A stretch of DNA of 64,000 bases from Pseudonocardia alaniniphila (GCF_022524485.1 NZ_JAKXMK010000007.1:248001-312000); one strand, 5' to 3'. Positions 7,399 through 16,984 are shown, counted from the first letter of the stretch. Notes: a model not told the origin generated them from the letters alone. A program made the numbers and translations.

Positions 7399-8369
7399 TC
7401 GATGATGCCGGCCGCAAGGCGTGCGAGCCGGTCGGAGTCGGCGGCGAGCCGCTCGACGTTCGGGTCGTTCGCGGAGATGCCGTGCCGGACCGCGAGCCTG
7501 CGCACGTCGGGGTAGCCGATCTGGGTGAGTTGCTCGGCGTCGAGCCACACGATGAAGCGCATCGGCAGATCCAGCCCGATCGACGGCGCGGCGGTGAGAA
7601 GGGGAATCTCGGCCCCCGGGTTGCTCACGAACACCGCCGACGTCGGACGGATCGGAGGACCGGGGTCGGCCGAGCCTGCGGTCAGGTCGGCTACCGCGAT
7701 CGAGCGGGTGGGCGCGCGGTCGGCGTTGCGGCGTAGTCGCTCGACGGTGGTGGGTACGTCGGCGCTGCCGTAGACGGTGACGAGGTAGTCGAAGGGGGTC
7801 ACGCCGATCAGCGGGGAGCCGACCGGCACGGCGGAACCCGGCGCCGTGCCGGTGAGAACGGGCAGCGTGGCGTCACGCAGCGCGTCGCGCGGGGCGGCGG
7901 CTGCGATGCCCGACACGGCGGCGACGTAGTCGGCGCTGTTGACGGTGAGGCTCACCCAGCCTTCGGTCTCGCGCACGAGGTATCGCTGCGGCAGGTCGAC
8001 GCCTGCCCGCTGGTCGACGCGCAACAGCGGCAACTGCCCTGCAGGCGACCCGCCGATGACGAGGGTGGAGGCCGGGATCGTGATACCGGCCTTCCGGGCC
8101 TCAGCTGCGTGGTCGATGACGGTGAGCACGGAACCGCCGCTGCTCGTGATCGCGTCCTGAACCCGTTGCGTGGTGGTGGCGACGTCGGTGCCGACCGTCA
8201 GCATGATCGTGCCCGACGGTTGGCCCGGCGCGGCGCGCGGTGCGAGCGCCGCCTCCCCGTTGCCGACGTTGCCGCATGCGGCAGCGACTACGGCGAGCAT
8301 GACTGTGGCGCCCCACGTCCGGATGGTGTCGGATCTCCGGGTCTGGGGGGCTCGGACCAGCACGGACAT
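7395..8369 (-). CDS. Tandem DUF302 lipoprotein
   Basis: A 324-residue exported protein. The N-terminus has Arg residues, a short hydrophobic stretch (TVMLAVVAA) and a lipobox-like AAAC with Cys32, suggesting a membrane-anchored lipoprotein. Two DUF302-type repeats follow: one from TTQRVQDAITSSGGSV through LPLLRVDQRAGVDLPQRYLV, and one from TTVERLRRNADRAP through IPLLTAAPSIGLDLPMRFIV. DUF302 domains are usually single and of unknown biochemistry; the tandem, surface-displayed form is less common. The gene is coupled by GTGA to the 110-residue gene downstream. Start ATG/GTG choice at 8369 places the basic head before the hydrophobic segment as expected. Confidence 0.75.
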   Translation of the reverse strand: MSVLVRAPQTRRSDTIRTWGATVMLAVVAAACGNVGNGEAALAPRAAPGQPSGTIMLTVGTDVATTTQRVQDAITSSGGSVLTVIDHAAEARKAGITIPASTLVIGGSPAGQLPLLRVDQRAGVDLPQRYLVRETEGWVSLTVNSADYVAAVSGIAAAAPRDALRDATLPVLTGTAPGSAVPVGSPLIGVTPFDYLVTVYGSADVPTTVERLRRNADRAPTRSIAVADLTAGSADPGPPIRPTSAVFVSNPGAEIPLLTAAPSIGLDLPMRFIVWLDAEQLTQIGYPDVRRLAVRHGISANDPNVERLAADSDRLARLAAGIIE

Positions 8370-8448
8370 GGGGCGGCTCCGCGAGTAGACGGCGTCCGAC
8401 CCTATCCGCCTTCAGCCGCCTGTCCGGCGAATGAAATGGGCGCGCCGG

Positions 8449-8589
8449 TCAGCGGCGCCGCAGGCGCGCCAACAGGCCCCTCGCTCGCTGCTGATTGCGG
8501 GGATCGGCTGCCATCCGCCGGCCCTGTTCGGTGAGGCGTCGGCCCTGTGGGCTGGCAAGGAAGGTGCGAATGCGGTCGATGATGGGCAT
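8449..8589 (-). CDS. Small basic hypothetical protein (46 aa)
   Basis: The product MPIIDRIRTFLASPQGRR followed by LTEQGRRMAADPRN and a run ending LLARLRRR is a short, basic, helical peptide of a type common in actinobacteria, with a conserved-looking SPQGRR centre. A GTG at 8655 in the same frame would add 22 residues without gene-like character, so ATG 8589 is preferred; neither start has a strong ribosome site. Function unknown. It is divergent from etfBA. Confidence 0.45.
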   Translation of the reverse strand: MPIIDRIRTFLASPQGRRLTEQGRRMAADPRNQQRARGLLARLRRR

Positions 8590-8829
8590 TCGGACCAATA
8601 CCCGATCACGCGAGGGATCACACAGCCCGTCCGCCACCACGGTGAGAAGTTTCACCCGGGGTCGGTTTGCCGCTGGGGATACTCGCCGGTAACAATTGCC
8701 CGATCCGGCTGCCCCCGCGCCGAGCTGTGGTCAGTGGTGGCAGAGTCGGGGAGATTGGGCGCGGCGTGTGAGCGCCCCCGTGTGGCCCACCGCGGCTCGT
8801 CCGCACCGGCAGGAGGTCGAAGAGGTCTG

Positions 8830-9615
8830 ATGAACATCGTCGTGCTGGTCAAGCAGGTGCCGGATACCTATTCGGAGCGCAAACTCAGCCCGTCGGACGG
8901 CACGTTGGACCGGGATGCCACCGATGCGGTGCTGGATGAGATCAATGAGCGTGCGGTCGAGGCGGCTTTGCAGTTGAAGGAGAGTCACGGCGGTGAGGTG
9001 ACCGTGGTGACGATGGGTCCGGACCGTGCGACGGATGCGATCCGTAAGGCGTTGTCGATGGGTGCGGACAAGGCGGTGCACCTGTCGGATGAGGCGGTGC
9101 ACGGGTCGTGTGCGGTGCAGACCGCGCGGGCGCTGGCGAAGGTGCTGGGCACGGTCGAGGGCGGGTTCGATCTGGTGGTGGCGGGTAACGAGGCCTCGGA
9201 CGGGCGCAGCGCGGCGGTGCCGGCGATGGTCGCCGACGTGTTGGGGTTGCCGGCGCTGACCCACGCCCGCGAGATCACGGTGGACGGTGCGACGGTGCGG
9301 GTGCGGCGGGAGACCGACGACGGCGTGACGCACTTGAGCGCGGAGTTGCCGGCGGTGGTGAGTGTGAACGAGAAGATCAACGAGCCGCGGTATCCGTCGT
9401 TCAAGGGGATCATGGCGGCGAAGAAGAAGCCGGTGGCCACGCTGTCGTTGGCGGATGCGGGGATCGACCCGGCGGAGGTCGGGTTGGCCGGCGCGTTGTC
9501 CGCGGTGGTCTCGTCGCAGCCCAAGCCGCCCAAGAGCGCGGGGGAGAAGATCGAGGACGAGGGCGACGGCGGCGCGAAGGTGGCGGCGTTCCTGGTCGCG
9601 CAGAAGCTCATCTGA
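8830..9615 (+). CDS. etfB: Electron transfer flavoprotein beta subunit
   Basis: A 261-residue EtfB (FixA) subunit. With EtfA it forms the soluble heterodimer that takes electrons from acyl-CoA and related dehydrogenases and passes them to the membrane quinone pool. The N-terminus MNIVVLVKQVPDTYSER and the AMP-binding region VAGNEASDGRSAAVPAMVADVLGLP are diagnostic, as is SVNEKINEPRYPSFKGIMAAKKK near the C-terminus, the recognition-loop end. ATG 8830 follows GGAGGTCGAAGAGG. etfA begins 31 bases later, so they form an operon. Codon use differs from neighbours: many TTG leucines and G-ending codons. Confidence 0.97.
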   Translation: MNIVVLVKQVPDTYSERKLSPSDGTLDRDATDAVLDEINERAVEAALQLKESHGGEVTVVTMGPDRATDAIRKALSMGADKAVHLSDEAVHGSCAVQTARALAKVLGTVEGGFDLVVAGNEASDGRSAAVPAMVADVLGLPALTHAREITVDGATVRVRRETDDGVTHLSAELPAVVSVNEKINEPRYPSFKGIMAAKKKPVATLSLADAGIDPAEVGLAGALSAVVSSQPKPPKSAGEKIEDEGDGGAKVAAFLVAQKLI

Positions 9616-9646
9616 GTATCGGTTCGACGGGTAGGGGAGAAGGCTC

Positions 9647-10594
9647 ATGGCTGAGGTGCTGGTCCTCGTCGACCACCTCGAGGGTGAGATCAAGAAGGCG
9701 ACGTTGGAGTTGTTGACCGCGGCCCGCGCGTTGGGGGAGCCCAGCGCGGTGGTGGTGGGTGCGGCGGGCACGGCGGCGAAGCTGGCCGGGGCGTTGAAGG
9801 AGCACGGCGCGGAGAAGATCTACGTCGCGGAGACCGACTCGGCGGAGTTCTTGACCGCGGAGGTGGGGGTGTTGGCGTCGCTGGTGGAGTCGAAGGACCC
9901 GGCGGCGGTGCTGATCTCGGTGTCGGCGGACGGGAAGGAGATCGCCGGGCGGGTCGCGGTGCGCACCGGGAGCGGTCTGCTGGGCGACGTCGTGGCGGTG
10001 TCCCCGGACGGGGTGACGCACTCGGTGTTCGGTGGGGCGTTCATCGCCGAGGCGAAGTCGAACACGGGGCATCCGGTGATCACGTTGCGGCCGGGTTCGG
10101 TGGAGGTCGAGCCGAGGGCGGGTGCCGGGGTGGAGGAGCAAGTCGCGGTGCCCGCCGCGGCGGGTCGGGTGGCCACGGTGACCAGCCGGGAGCCGATCAC
10201 GGGTGGGGACCGCCCGGAGCTGACCGAGGCGTCGGTGGTGGTCTCCGGTGGCCGTGGTGTGGGGTCGGCGGATGACTTCGCCGTGGTCGAGGCGCTGGCC
10301 GACTCGCTGGGTGCGGCCGTCGGGGCGTCGCGGGCGGCGGTGGACTCGGGGTATTACCCGCATCAGTTCCAGGTGGGTCAGACCGGGAAGACGGTCTCGC
10401 CGCAGTTGTATATCGCGTTGGGGATCTCGGGTGCGATCCAGCACCGGGCGGGCATGCAGACCTCGAAGACGATCATCGCGGTCAACAAGGACGCGGAGGC
10501 GCCGATCTTCGAGATCGCCGACTTCGGGGTGGTGGGCGATCTGTTCAAGGTGGCACCCCAACTGACCGACGAGGTCACCAAGCGCAAGGGCTGA
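9647..10594 (+). CDS. etfA: Electron transfer flavoprotein alpha subunit
   Basis: A 315-residue EtfA (FixB) subunit carrying the FAD. The C-terminal FAD domain shows [11 protein letters not shown] at 242-252 and GISGAIQH at 259-266, followed by the [21 protein letters not shown] signature. ATG 9647 follows GGGGAGAAGG. It is translated from the etfBA message and followed by a strong 13-bp hairpin. Like etfB it uses TTG leucine and GCG/GTG codons unusually often for this window. Length is normal. Confidence 0.97.
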   Translation: MAEVLVLVDHLEGEIKKATLELLTAARALGEPSAVVVGAAGTAAKLAGALKEHGAEKIYVAETDSAEFLTAEVGVLASLVESKDPAAVLISVSADGKEIAGRVAVRTGSGLLGDVVAVSPDGVTHSVFGGAFIAEAKSNTGHPVITLRPGSVEVEPRAGAGVEEQVAVPAAAGRVATVTSREPITGGDRPELTEASVVVSGGRGVGSADDFAVVEALADSLGAAVGASRAAVDSGYYPHQFQVGQTGKTVSPQLYIALGISGAIQHRAGMQTSKTIIAVNKDAEAPIFEIADFGVVGDLFKVAPQLTDEVTKRKG

Positions 10595-10620
10595 GCGCTC
10601 GGTCGGCCGACATCACGCCC

Positions 10621-10652
10621 CTGCCCCGGACGGTGAACTCCGTCCGGGGCAG
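10621..10652 (+). terminator. etfBA terminator hairpin
   Basis: CTGCCCCGGACGG and its exact inverse flank a 6-base loop (TGAACT), 26 bases after the etfA stop. The T-run is poor (GTCTGTGA), as often in GC-rich actinobacteria. Confidence 0.7.
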
Positions 10653-10745
10653 GTCTGTGAGAACGCTGTGCTGTTCACCCGGTTGCCATCGGCGGTCGAT
10701 ACCCGCGGCGGTCGGCGTTAGCTCACGACCCGTACCAACTCCCGC

Positions 10746-11513
10746 GTGACCTCATCGCAGGTTCTGGCCCGGACTCCACAGGCCGCCAGTTCACGCTACT
10801 CGCTGCTGATCACCACCGACCCGGACGAGGTGCGCGAAGCCCAACGGCTCCGGCACCGCGTCTTCGCGGGCGAGCTCGGCGCCGTGCTCCACACCCCGGA
10901 GCCCGGGCTCGACATCGACCGCTACGACGAGTTCTGCGACCACCTCGTCGTGCGCGACGACATCACCGGCGAGATCGTCGGGACCTACCGGATGCTTCCG
11001 CCGGAGCGGGCAGCCGCTGCCGGCGGCCTCTACATGGAGTCCGAGTTCCGGATCGACGCCCTGGCGCCGCTGCGGTCGTCGCTCGTGGAGACAGGGCGTT
11101 CCTGCGTGCACCCCGACCACCGCGACGGAGCCGTCGTCGGACTCGTCTGGGCGGGCATCGCCCGGTACATGCTGCTCACCGGCCACCGCTGGCTGGGCGG
11201 TTGCGCGAGTGTCCCGCTGGGCGACGGTGGCGGGATCGCCGCGAGCGTCCGCGACCGGGTGCGCGCCCGCCACCTCTCCCCGCAGCCCTACAGCGTCGAG
11301 CCGCTGAACCCGTGGGACCCGGACGGGGCCGTCCGGTCGCAGCGGGCGCCGATGCCCCCGCTGCTGCGCGGCTACCTGCGCCTCGGCGCGTGGGTGTGCG
11401 GCGAGCCTGCGCACGACCCGGACTTCGACTGCGCCGACTTCATGGTGCTGCTCGGCATGGACCACGTGGACGACCGCTACCTGCGCTTCTTCCTAGGGGG
11501 CGGCGCGGAGTGA
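10746..11513 (+). CDS. GNAT N-acyltransferase, OlsB/hemolysin-like (Rv3027c-like)
   Basis: A 255-residue acyltransferase with the signature EAQRLRHRVFAGELGA near residue 32, DEFCDHLVVRDDITGEIVGTYR, and ETGRSCVHPDHRDGAVVGLVW. This pattern matches the OlsB family, which transfers a 3-hydroxyacyl chain from ACP to an amine such as ornithine. The downstream gene is a PlsC acyltransferase overlapping by GTGA, the same order as olsB-olsA in lipid-forming bacteria. Whether ornithine is the acceptor here is inference. Start GTG 10746 is the first in frame and has no clear ribosome site. M. tuberculosis has the same neighbour pair (Rv3027c/Rv3026c). Confidence 0.8.
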   Translation: MTSSQVLARTPQAASSRYSLLITTDPDEVREAQRLRHRVFAGELGAVLHTPEPGLDIDRYDEFCDHLVVRDDITGEIVGTYRMLPPERAAAAGGLYMESEFRIDALAPLRSSLVETGRSCVHPDHRDGAVVGLVWAGIARYMLLTGHRWLGGCASVPLGDGGGIAASVRDRVRARHLSPQPYSVEPLNPWDPDGAVRSQRAPMPPLLRGYLRLGAWVCGEPAHDPDFDCADFMVLLGMDHVDDRYLRFFLGGGAE

Positions 11514-12496
11514 CCGGCGTGATCACGGCGTCGGGGATGACGCCATCGACGGCTTCACCGGCGACTTCGTTGCCGTCTCCATTGGTGACGCCGGCGACGT
11601 CCGAGCCGCCGCACCCGGTGCATACGGCGAGCTGGGCGCCGTCGTCGCCGTGCGGGCCCGGTTGCCTGCAGGACGACGAGGCGGCCGTGTCGCAGGTCCG
11701 GGTGGTCGTGCGGCTGATCCGGCTGGTGGCAGTGCTCTGCGCGGCCGTGCTGGTCGGCGCCGTGCTGGCCGTGCCGGTGCTCGGTGGGCCTGCACGGGCC
11801 CGGTGGCTGAGCGCGTGCTGCCGGGCGGCGCTGACCGCCGTGGGGGTGCGGCTGCGGGTCAACGGCGGTCCCTACAGCGACGGCGCGGGCGTGCTCGTCG
11901 TCGCCAACCACATGTCGTGGATCGATGTGCTCGCGATGGCCGCGGTGGAGCCCGTGCGGATGCTCGCCAAGCACGAGGTGCGGGACTGGCCGGTTATCGG
12001 CCCTCTGGCGGCGCGCAGCGGAGCCCTCTTCGTCGACCGCGCGGGGCTTCGCGCGCTGCCCGCCACGGTCGACGCCACGGCGCAGGCGCTGCGCTCCGGC
12101 TCGGTCGTCGGGGTGTTCCCCGAGGGCACGACCTGGTGCGGGCAGGCGGCCGGGCCGTTCCGGCGGGCTGCGTTCCAGGCGGCCATCGACGCGGGGGCCC
12201 AGGTCCGGCCGGTGGCGTTCGAGCTGCGACGCCCGGACGGGACCCCGGATCGTTCGTCGGCGTTCGTCGGCGACCAGACGCTGTGGGACTCGCTGCACCG
12301 CGTGCTGCGCCTGCCTGCACTGATCTGCGAGCTGACGGTCCTTCCGGCGATCCCGGCCGGATCCGCGGCCGACCGGCGGGAGCTCGCCCGAATGGCGGCC
12401 GACGCCGTCGCGGCGGTCACCGGAGTGCCACACACGGCGCAGTGGCAGCAGCCGCTCGGCGGTGCCGCGGGGCCGGTGCGTGTCGAGGCCGCATAG
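11510..12496 (+). CDS. PlsC-type 1-acylglycerol-phosphate/lyso-lipid acyltransferase
   Basis: A 328-residue membrane-associated acyltransferase. A low-complexity Ser/Pro/Thr N-terminus of about 60 residues precedes a hydrophobic helix (LIRLVAVLCAAVLVGAVLAV), then the catalytic HX4D motif NHMSWID (His134, Asp139) and the acceptor-binding FPEGTT motif. The start GTG 11510 overlaps the preceding stop (GTGA), so the pair is coupled. Possible roles are phosphatidate synthesis or O-acylation of the lyso-lipid made by the preceding GNAT. The long frame that extends upstream to 11201 runs through the GNAT gene and is rejected. Confidence 0.88.
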   Translation: MTGVITASGMTPSTASPATSLPSPLVTPATSEPPHPVHTASWAPSSPCGPGCLQDDEAAVSQVRVVVRLIRLVAVLCAAVLVGAVLAVPVLGGPARARWLSACCRAALTAVGVRLRVNGGPYSDGAGVLVVANHMSWIDVLAMAAVEPVRMLAKHEVRDWPVIGPLAARSGALFVDRAGLRALPATVDATAQALRSGSVVGVFPEGTTWCGQAAGPFRRAAFQAAIDAGAQVRPVAFELRRPDGTPDRSSAFVGDQTLWDSLHRVLRLPALICELTVLPAIPAGSAADRRELARMAADAVAAVTGVPHTAQWQQPLGGAAGPVRVEAA

Positions 12497-12587
12497 CCCG
12501 AGGCCGCAGGCTGCGGACGGCGACTACCCTGGCGTGCGATCACCGAACGGGACGGGTCGCCGACCTGAAATGGCAGCGTAGAGCTCT

Positions 12588-13802
12588 GTGACACCACCAC
12601 CGATCTACCTCGACCACGCCGCCACCACGCCGATGCTGGATGAGGCAGTGGTGGCGATGACGGATGCGCTGCGTCGCACCGGCAACGCCTCGTCCCTGCA
12701 CACCGCAGGGCGGCGGGCCCGGCGCGACGTCGAGGAGGCGCGCGAACGGATCGGGGCCGCGGTGGGTGCGCGGCCCTCGGAGGTCGTGTTCACCACCGGT
12801 GGCACGGAGAGCGACAACATGGCGGTGAAGGGCCTCTACTGGTCGCGCCGCGCCGCCGACCCACAGCGCGTGCGGGTGCTCGTCTCGTCGATCGAGCACC
12901 ACGCCGTGCTCGACTCGGCGCAGTGGCTCGCCGAGCACGAGGGCGCCGAGGTGGAGCTGCTCGAGGTCGACGAGGTCGGCCGCGTCCGTCCCGAGACGTT
13001 GCGCGCCGCTCTCGCCCATGAGCCGGAGCGGGTCGCGCTGGTCTCGGTCATGTGGGCCAACAACGAGGTCGGCACGGTCAACCCGATCCGCGAGCTGGCC
13101 GCCATCGCCCACGACTTCGGCATTCCGATGCACACCGACGCCGTGCAGGCCGTCGGCGTGCTGCCGGTGGACTTCGGCGCGTCCGGAGTGGATGCACTCA
13201 GCCTCACCGGGCACAAGCTGGGCGGCCCCATCGGGGCGGGCGTGCTGCTGCTCGGGCGGGAGGTGGCGCTCACCCCGATCCTGCACGGTGGTGGTCAGGA
13301 GCGCGACGTGCGGTCCGGCACCCTGGACACCCCCGCCGTGGTGGGTCTGGCCACGGCGGTCGAGCTGGCGGCCGGCGCGTCCGCCCGCCGGGCGGCCACC
13401 CTGGCCGGGCTGCGCGACGACCTCGTCGGCAAGATCCTCGCCACCGTCCCCGACGCCACCCTGAACGGCGACCCCGGCACGGGCGTGGTCGAGGGCGGCC
13501 CGTCGCGGCTGCCCGGCAACGCGCACCTGTCCTTCCCCGGATGCGAGGGCGACAGCCTGCTCATGCTGCTCGACGCCCAGGGCATCGAGTGCTCCACCGG
13601 GTCGGCATGCACAGCCGGGGTGGCGCAGCCCAGCCACGTGCTGCTCGCCATGGGGGCCGACGAGGCCGTCGCCCGTAGCTCGCTGCGGTTCTCCCTCGGG
13701 CACACCTCCACCCCATCCGACGTCGACGCCGTGGTCGCCGTGATCGGCGCCGTGGTCGAGCGGGCGCGACGCGCCGGGCAGCCGGCGGCCGGCATCCGAT
13801 GA
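12588..13802 (+). CDS. Cysteine desulfurase, IscS/NifS-like (Rv3025c-like)
   Basis: A 404-residue class V aminotransferase-fold PLP enzyme that releases sulfur from cysteine as enzyme persulfide. It has the N-terminal YLDHAATTP, Asp184 in [10 protein letters not shown], the PLP lysine Lys210 in [10 protein letters not shown], and the persulfide Cys341 in [10 protein letters not shown]. It directly precedes mnmA with an ATGA overlap, so its likely job is supplying sulfur for tRNA 2-thiouridine; in mycobacteria IscS also serves Fe-S assembly. Start GTG 12588. Length and motifs are complete. Confidence 0.95.
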   Translation: MTPPPIYLDHAATTPMLDEAVVAMTDALRRTGNASSLHTAGRRARRDVEEARERIGAAVGARPSEVVFTTGGTESDNMAVKGLYWSRRAADPQRVRVLVSSIEHHAVLDSAQWLAEHEGAEVELLEVDEVGRVRPETLRAALAHEPERVALVSVMWANNEVGTVNPIRELAAIAHDFGIPMHTDAVQAVGVLPVDFGASGVDALSLTGHKLGGPIGAGVLLLGREVALTPILHGGGQERDVRSGTLDTPAVVGLATAVELAAGASARRAATLAGLRDDLVGKILATVPDATLNGDPGTGVVEGGPSRLPGNAHLSFPGCEGDSLLMLLDAQGIECSTGSACTAGVAQPSHVLLAMGADEAVARSSLRFSLGHTSTPSDVDAVVAVIGAVVERARRAGQPAAGIR

Positions 13803-14875
13803 GAGTGCTGGCGGCGATGAGCGGCGGCGTCGACTCCGCCGTGGCGGCGGCACGGGCAGTCGACGCCGGGCACGACGTCGTCGGGGTACACCTGGCGCTG
13901 TCCGAGACCCCGGCCGCACTGCGTGCCGGCTCCCGAGGATGCTGCTCGCGCGAGGACGCCGCCGACGCCAGGCGAGCCGCGGACGTCCTCGACATCCCGT
14001 TCTACGTCTGGGACTTCGCCGCGCGCTTCACCGCCGACGTGGTCGACGACTTCGTGGCCGCCTACGCCGCGGGCCAGACCCCCAACCCGTGCCTGCGCTG
14101 CAACGAGAAGATCAAGTTCTCGGCGTTGCTCGACAAGGCGCTGGCGCTCGGCTTCGACGCCGTCTGCACCGGGCACTACGCCCGGCTCACGGCAGGGGAG
14201 CTGCGCCGGGCCGTGGACGCCGGCAAGGACCAGTCCTACGTGCTGGCGGTCCTGACCTCCCACCAGCTCGCGCACGCCATGTTCCCGATCGGCGACACCG
14301 AGAAGGCGGCGGTGCGCGCCGAGGCCGCCGAGCGTGGGCTGCGGGTGGCCGACAAGCCCGACAGCCACGACATCTGCTTCATCCCCTCCGGCGACACCCG
14401 CGCGTTCCTCGGCGCCCGCGTCGGCGCCCGGCCGGGCGCTGTGGTCGACCACACCACCGGCGAGGAGCTGGCCCGCCACGACGGCGTGCACGGCTTCACG
14501 GTCGGGCAGCGCAAGGGACTCGGCGTCCATGCTCCCGCCGTCGACGGCAGGCCGCGTTACGTGATCGGGATCGAGCCGGCCAGCGGCACCGTCCGCGTGG
14601 GTCCGGCCACCGCCCTCGATGTGCACACCATCGACGCGGCGCGTCCGGTGTGGAGCGCCGGGCGGGCGCCGGCCGACCGGTTCCCGTGCGTGGTCCAGGT
14701 GCGGGCCCATGGCGGTCTGGCCGAGGCCGTCGCCGTTCCGAGCGTCGACGGGCTGCGGGTCGAGCTCGACGAGCCACTGCGTGGTGTCGCTCCCGGCCAG
14801 GCCGTCGCCCTCTACCGGCCGGACGCCGGCGGCGATGTCGTGCTGGGCAGCGCCACGATCACCAGGGCGCACTGA
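13799..14875 (+). CDS. mnmA: tRNA-specific 2-thiouridylase MnmA
   Basis: A 358-residue PP-loop ATPase that adenylates and thiolates U34 of tRNA-Lys, -Glu and -Gln. The PP-loop SGGVDS is at 8-13, the catalytic Cys98 in [12 protein letters not shown] and the second Cys193 in [17 protein letters not shown], and the C-terminal beta-barrel is present. The ATG overlaps the cysteine desulfurase stop (ATGA), so the sulfur donor and the thiolase are made together. Its tRNA-Glu and tRNA-Gln substrates are encoded in the same window beside gltX. Confidence 0.96.
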   Translation: MRVLAAMSGGVDSAVAAARAVDAGHDVVGVHLALSETPAALRAGSRGCCSREDAADARRAADVLDIPFYVWDFAARFTADVVDDFVAAYAAGQTPNPCLRCNEKIKFSALLDKALALGFDAVCTGHYARLTAGELRRAVDAGKDQSYVLAVLTSHQLAHAMFPIGDTEKAAVRAEAAERGLRVADKPDSHDICFIPSGDTRAFLGARVGARPGAVVDHTTGEELARHDGVHGFTVGQRKGLGVHAPAVDGRPRYVIGIEPASGTVRVGPATALDVHTIDAARPVWSAGRAPADRFPCVVQVRAHGGLAEAVAVPSVDGLRVELDEPLRGVAPGQAVALYRPDAGGDVVLGSATITRAH

Positions 14876-14962
14876 GGCCGATCACCGGACCGCCCACCGA
14901 GTGGCGGTGTCGCCGTGGCAGGCCGCCAGGGGACGCTTCGCGCGCACGAGGAGGTGCGCGTG

Positions 14963-15769
14963 GTGTCCGAGACCACCGGGGCGGCGGCGCGGGACGTGGT
15001 GCGCAGCGCACCAGTGGTCATGCTCGGCCGCGGCGGCCTCGTCGCGTACGGGGTGGTGCACCTGCTGGTTGCCGCACTCGCCGTGCAGGTCGCGCTCGGT
15101 GATCGAGAACGAGTCGACAAGAAGGGCGCGCTGCAGACGATCGCCGAGCAGTGGCCAGGGGTGGCGCTGCTGTGGGTGATCACGGTCGGCCTGAGCGCGC
15201 TGGTGGTCTGGCAGCTCGCCGAGGCGGTGTGGGGGCACCGCGGGACACCGGTCGGGAACCGCGTGCTGCGAACCGCGGTCAATCTCGCCGAAGCCGCGCT
15301 GTTCGGCGTTCTCGCCTGGTCCGCTGCGTCCATCGCCGCGTCCGCAGGCGCGCCGTCGAAGCAGCCGTCGTTCGCCACGGTCGTGTTCGGGCTGCCCGGA
15401 GGCCCGTTCCTCGTGGGGCTCGCGGGCGTCGGGCTCGTCGTCGGGGGCGGCTACGCGGTGTACCGCGGGATCACGCATGCGTTCCTCCGTGAGCTCGACC
15501 TCGCCGGGGCCGGTCTGAACCGCTCGCAGCTGGTCACCCGGATCGGGCAGATCGGCTGGGCCGCGCTCGGCGTGGCCTACGGGATACCCGGGGTGCTCCT
15601 CGTCGTCGGCGCGGTGCGGTTCGACCCGGCACAGCCGACCGGCCTCGACGCCGGGTTGCAGGCCGTCGCAGGCCAGCCGTACGGGCCGGTGGTGCTCGTG
15701 GTGCTGGCTCTCGGGCTGGTCGCGTTCGGCGTCCACTGTTTCTTCGACGCCCGGTACCGGAAGGCATGA
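14963..15769 (+). CDS. DUF1206 integral membrane protein
   Basis: About 268 residues with six predicted transmembrane helices in three similar two-helix units, each starting with a G-hydrophobic pattern such as GRGGLVAYGVVHLLVAALAVQ and IGQIGWAALGVAYGIPGVLLVVG. This triplication is the hallmark of DUF1206, a family of unknown function. GAGGAGG at 14948-14954 places the start at GTG 14963 (8-base spacing) or 14960; a frame from 14915 lacks a ribosome site. It follows mnmA by 87 bases. Confidence 0.8.
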   Translation: MSETTGAAARDVVRSAPVVMLGRGGLVAYGVVHLLVAALAVQVALGDRERVDKKGALQTIAEQWPGVALLWVITVGLSALVVWQLAEAVWGHRGTPVGNRVLRTAVNLAEAALFGVLAWSAASIAASAGAPSKQPSFATVVFGLPGGPFLVGLAGVGLVVGGGYAVYRGITHAFLRELDLAGAGLNRSQLVTRIGQIGWAALGVAYGIPGVLLVVGAVRFDPAQPTGLDAGLQAVAGQPYGPVVLVVLALGLVAFGVHCFFDARYRKA

Positions 15770-15798
15770 GCGCGCGCTCCGGGTGGTAGACACCGGCC

Positions 15799-16974
15799 GT
15801 GAGTACCGATGACGCGCTCGAGGCCGCGATCGCCGCAGCCGGCCTGGCCGGGGTCACCCCGGGCGAGACGGCCGCAGGCGGCGCCATCGTGATGCCCGGG
15901 CCGGTCGACGAGGACGAGCCCGCAGCACCGCCTCCGCGCTGGCCCGACGGCGCTGCCACCGGCGTCGGGTCGCTGCCCGGCAGCGATCCGCGCGAGGCCG
16001 CCGCCACCGTCGTGGGGGAGGTGCCGCTGTTGCCGCACCTGCCCGAGCTGCCGGCCCGCGGTGTGGGCGCCGACATGCTCGGGCGCACGGCGGGGATGCT
16101 CGTGGACATCGCCATCGAGGTCGTGCCGACCGGGTACCGGGTCACCGCCCGGCCCGGGAGGGACCACCGCCGGGCCGTCGACCTGATGCGCGTCGACCTC
16201 GACGCCTTCGAGGAGGCATGCGAGCCCGCCCGGCCCGACTGGGTGAAGGTGCAGGCGGCCGGGCCGTGGACGCTCGCGGCAGGTGTGGAGCTGCATTCGG
16301 GGCACCGCGTACTGACCGACCACGGTGCCGTACGCGAGTTCGCCGAGAGCCTGCTCGTGGGCTTGAGCACCCACGTCGCCGAGGTGGCCGCGCGCACCGG
16401 GGCCCAGGTGCTGGTGCAGCTCGACGAGCCGACGCTGCCGGCCGTGCTGGCCGGTTCGCTGCCCACGGCGTCGGGATACGGGACGGTTCGTGCGGTCGGG
16501 CGGAACGAGGTGCAGGACACACTGCGCGACCTCGTCTCCGGACTGGGCGTGCCGGTGATCGTGCACTGCTGTGCCGACCGCCCGCCGGTGCGGCTGCTCG
16601 CGGACATCGGGGCCGCCGGGATCGGTATCGACGCCACGCGCCCGGCGTTCTCCGGGGACACCGCCCTGCCTGCGGCGCTCGACGCTCTCGGCGAGGTCTG
16701 GGACGCCGGCACCCCGCTCATGCTGGGGCTGGTGCCGGCACTCGACCCGGGACGACCGGTCACGACACGGGAGCTCGCGCGCCCCGCGTTCGATCTCGCC
16801 GACAGGCTCGGCTTCGACCGCTCGCGCCTCGCGGCACTCGCCATCCCGACGCCGACATGTGGTCTCGCAGGCGCGACGCCGGCGTGGGGCCGCCGCGCCC
16901 TCACACTCGCCCGTGAGCTGGGTGACGTATTTCTCGATCCACCCGACGTGTCCTCCGCTACCGATCGCACGTAG
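15799..16974 (+). CDS. MetE-like cobalamin-independent methionine synthase family protein (Rv3015c-like)
   Basis: A 391-residue UROD/MetE-fold protein resembling only the C-terminal catalytic half of MetE. Candidate zinc ligands are the His-Cys pair at 256-257 (IVHCCADRPP) and Cys354 in PTPTCGLAGATPAW; VQLDEPTLPA and ATGVGSLPGSD are also family features. Full MetE is about 750 residues, so this is not a complete methionine synthase; a methyl- or thiol-transfer role is possible. GTG 15799 is preceded by TAGACA with a 6-base gap. The stop codon TAG forms part of the putative promoter of the next gene. Confidence 0.75.
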   Translation: MSTDDALEAAIAAAGLAGVTPGETAAGGAIVMPGPVDEDEPAAPPPRWPDGAATGVGSLPGSDPREAAATVVGEVPLLPHLPELPARGVGADMLGRTAGMLVDIAIEVVPTGYRVTARPGRDHRRAVDLMRVDLDAFEEACEPARPDWVKVQAAGPWTLAAGVELHSGHRVLTDHGAVREFAESLLVGLSTHVAEVAARTGAQVLVQLDEPTLPAVLAGSLPTASGYGTVRAVGRNEVQDTLRDLVSGLGVPVIVHCCADRPPVRLLADIGAAGIGIDATRPAFSGDTALPAALDALGEVWDAGTPLMLGLVPALDPGRPVTTRELARPAFDLADRLGFDRSRLAALAIPTPTCGLAGATPAWGRRALTLARELGDVFLDPPDVSSATDRT

Positions 16975-16977
16975 CGT
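16972..16977 (+). promoter_or_regulatory. Putative -10 of the class V aminotransferase (leaderless)
   Basis: TAGCGT lies 7 bases before ATG 16985 and overlaps the previous stop codon. No Shine-Dalgarno sequence is present. Confidence 0.4.
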
Positions 16978-16984
16978 GCGACCT

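Noticed and set aside
8431..8829. In-frame upstream extension of etfB
   Set aside because: EtfB begins at MNIVVLVKQVPDTYS; the upstream sequence has no family match.
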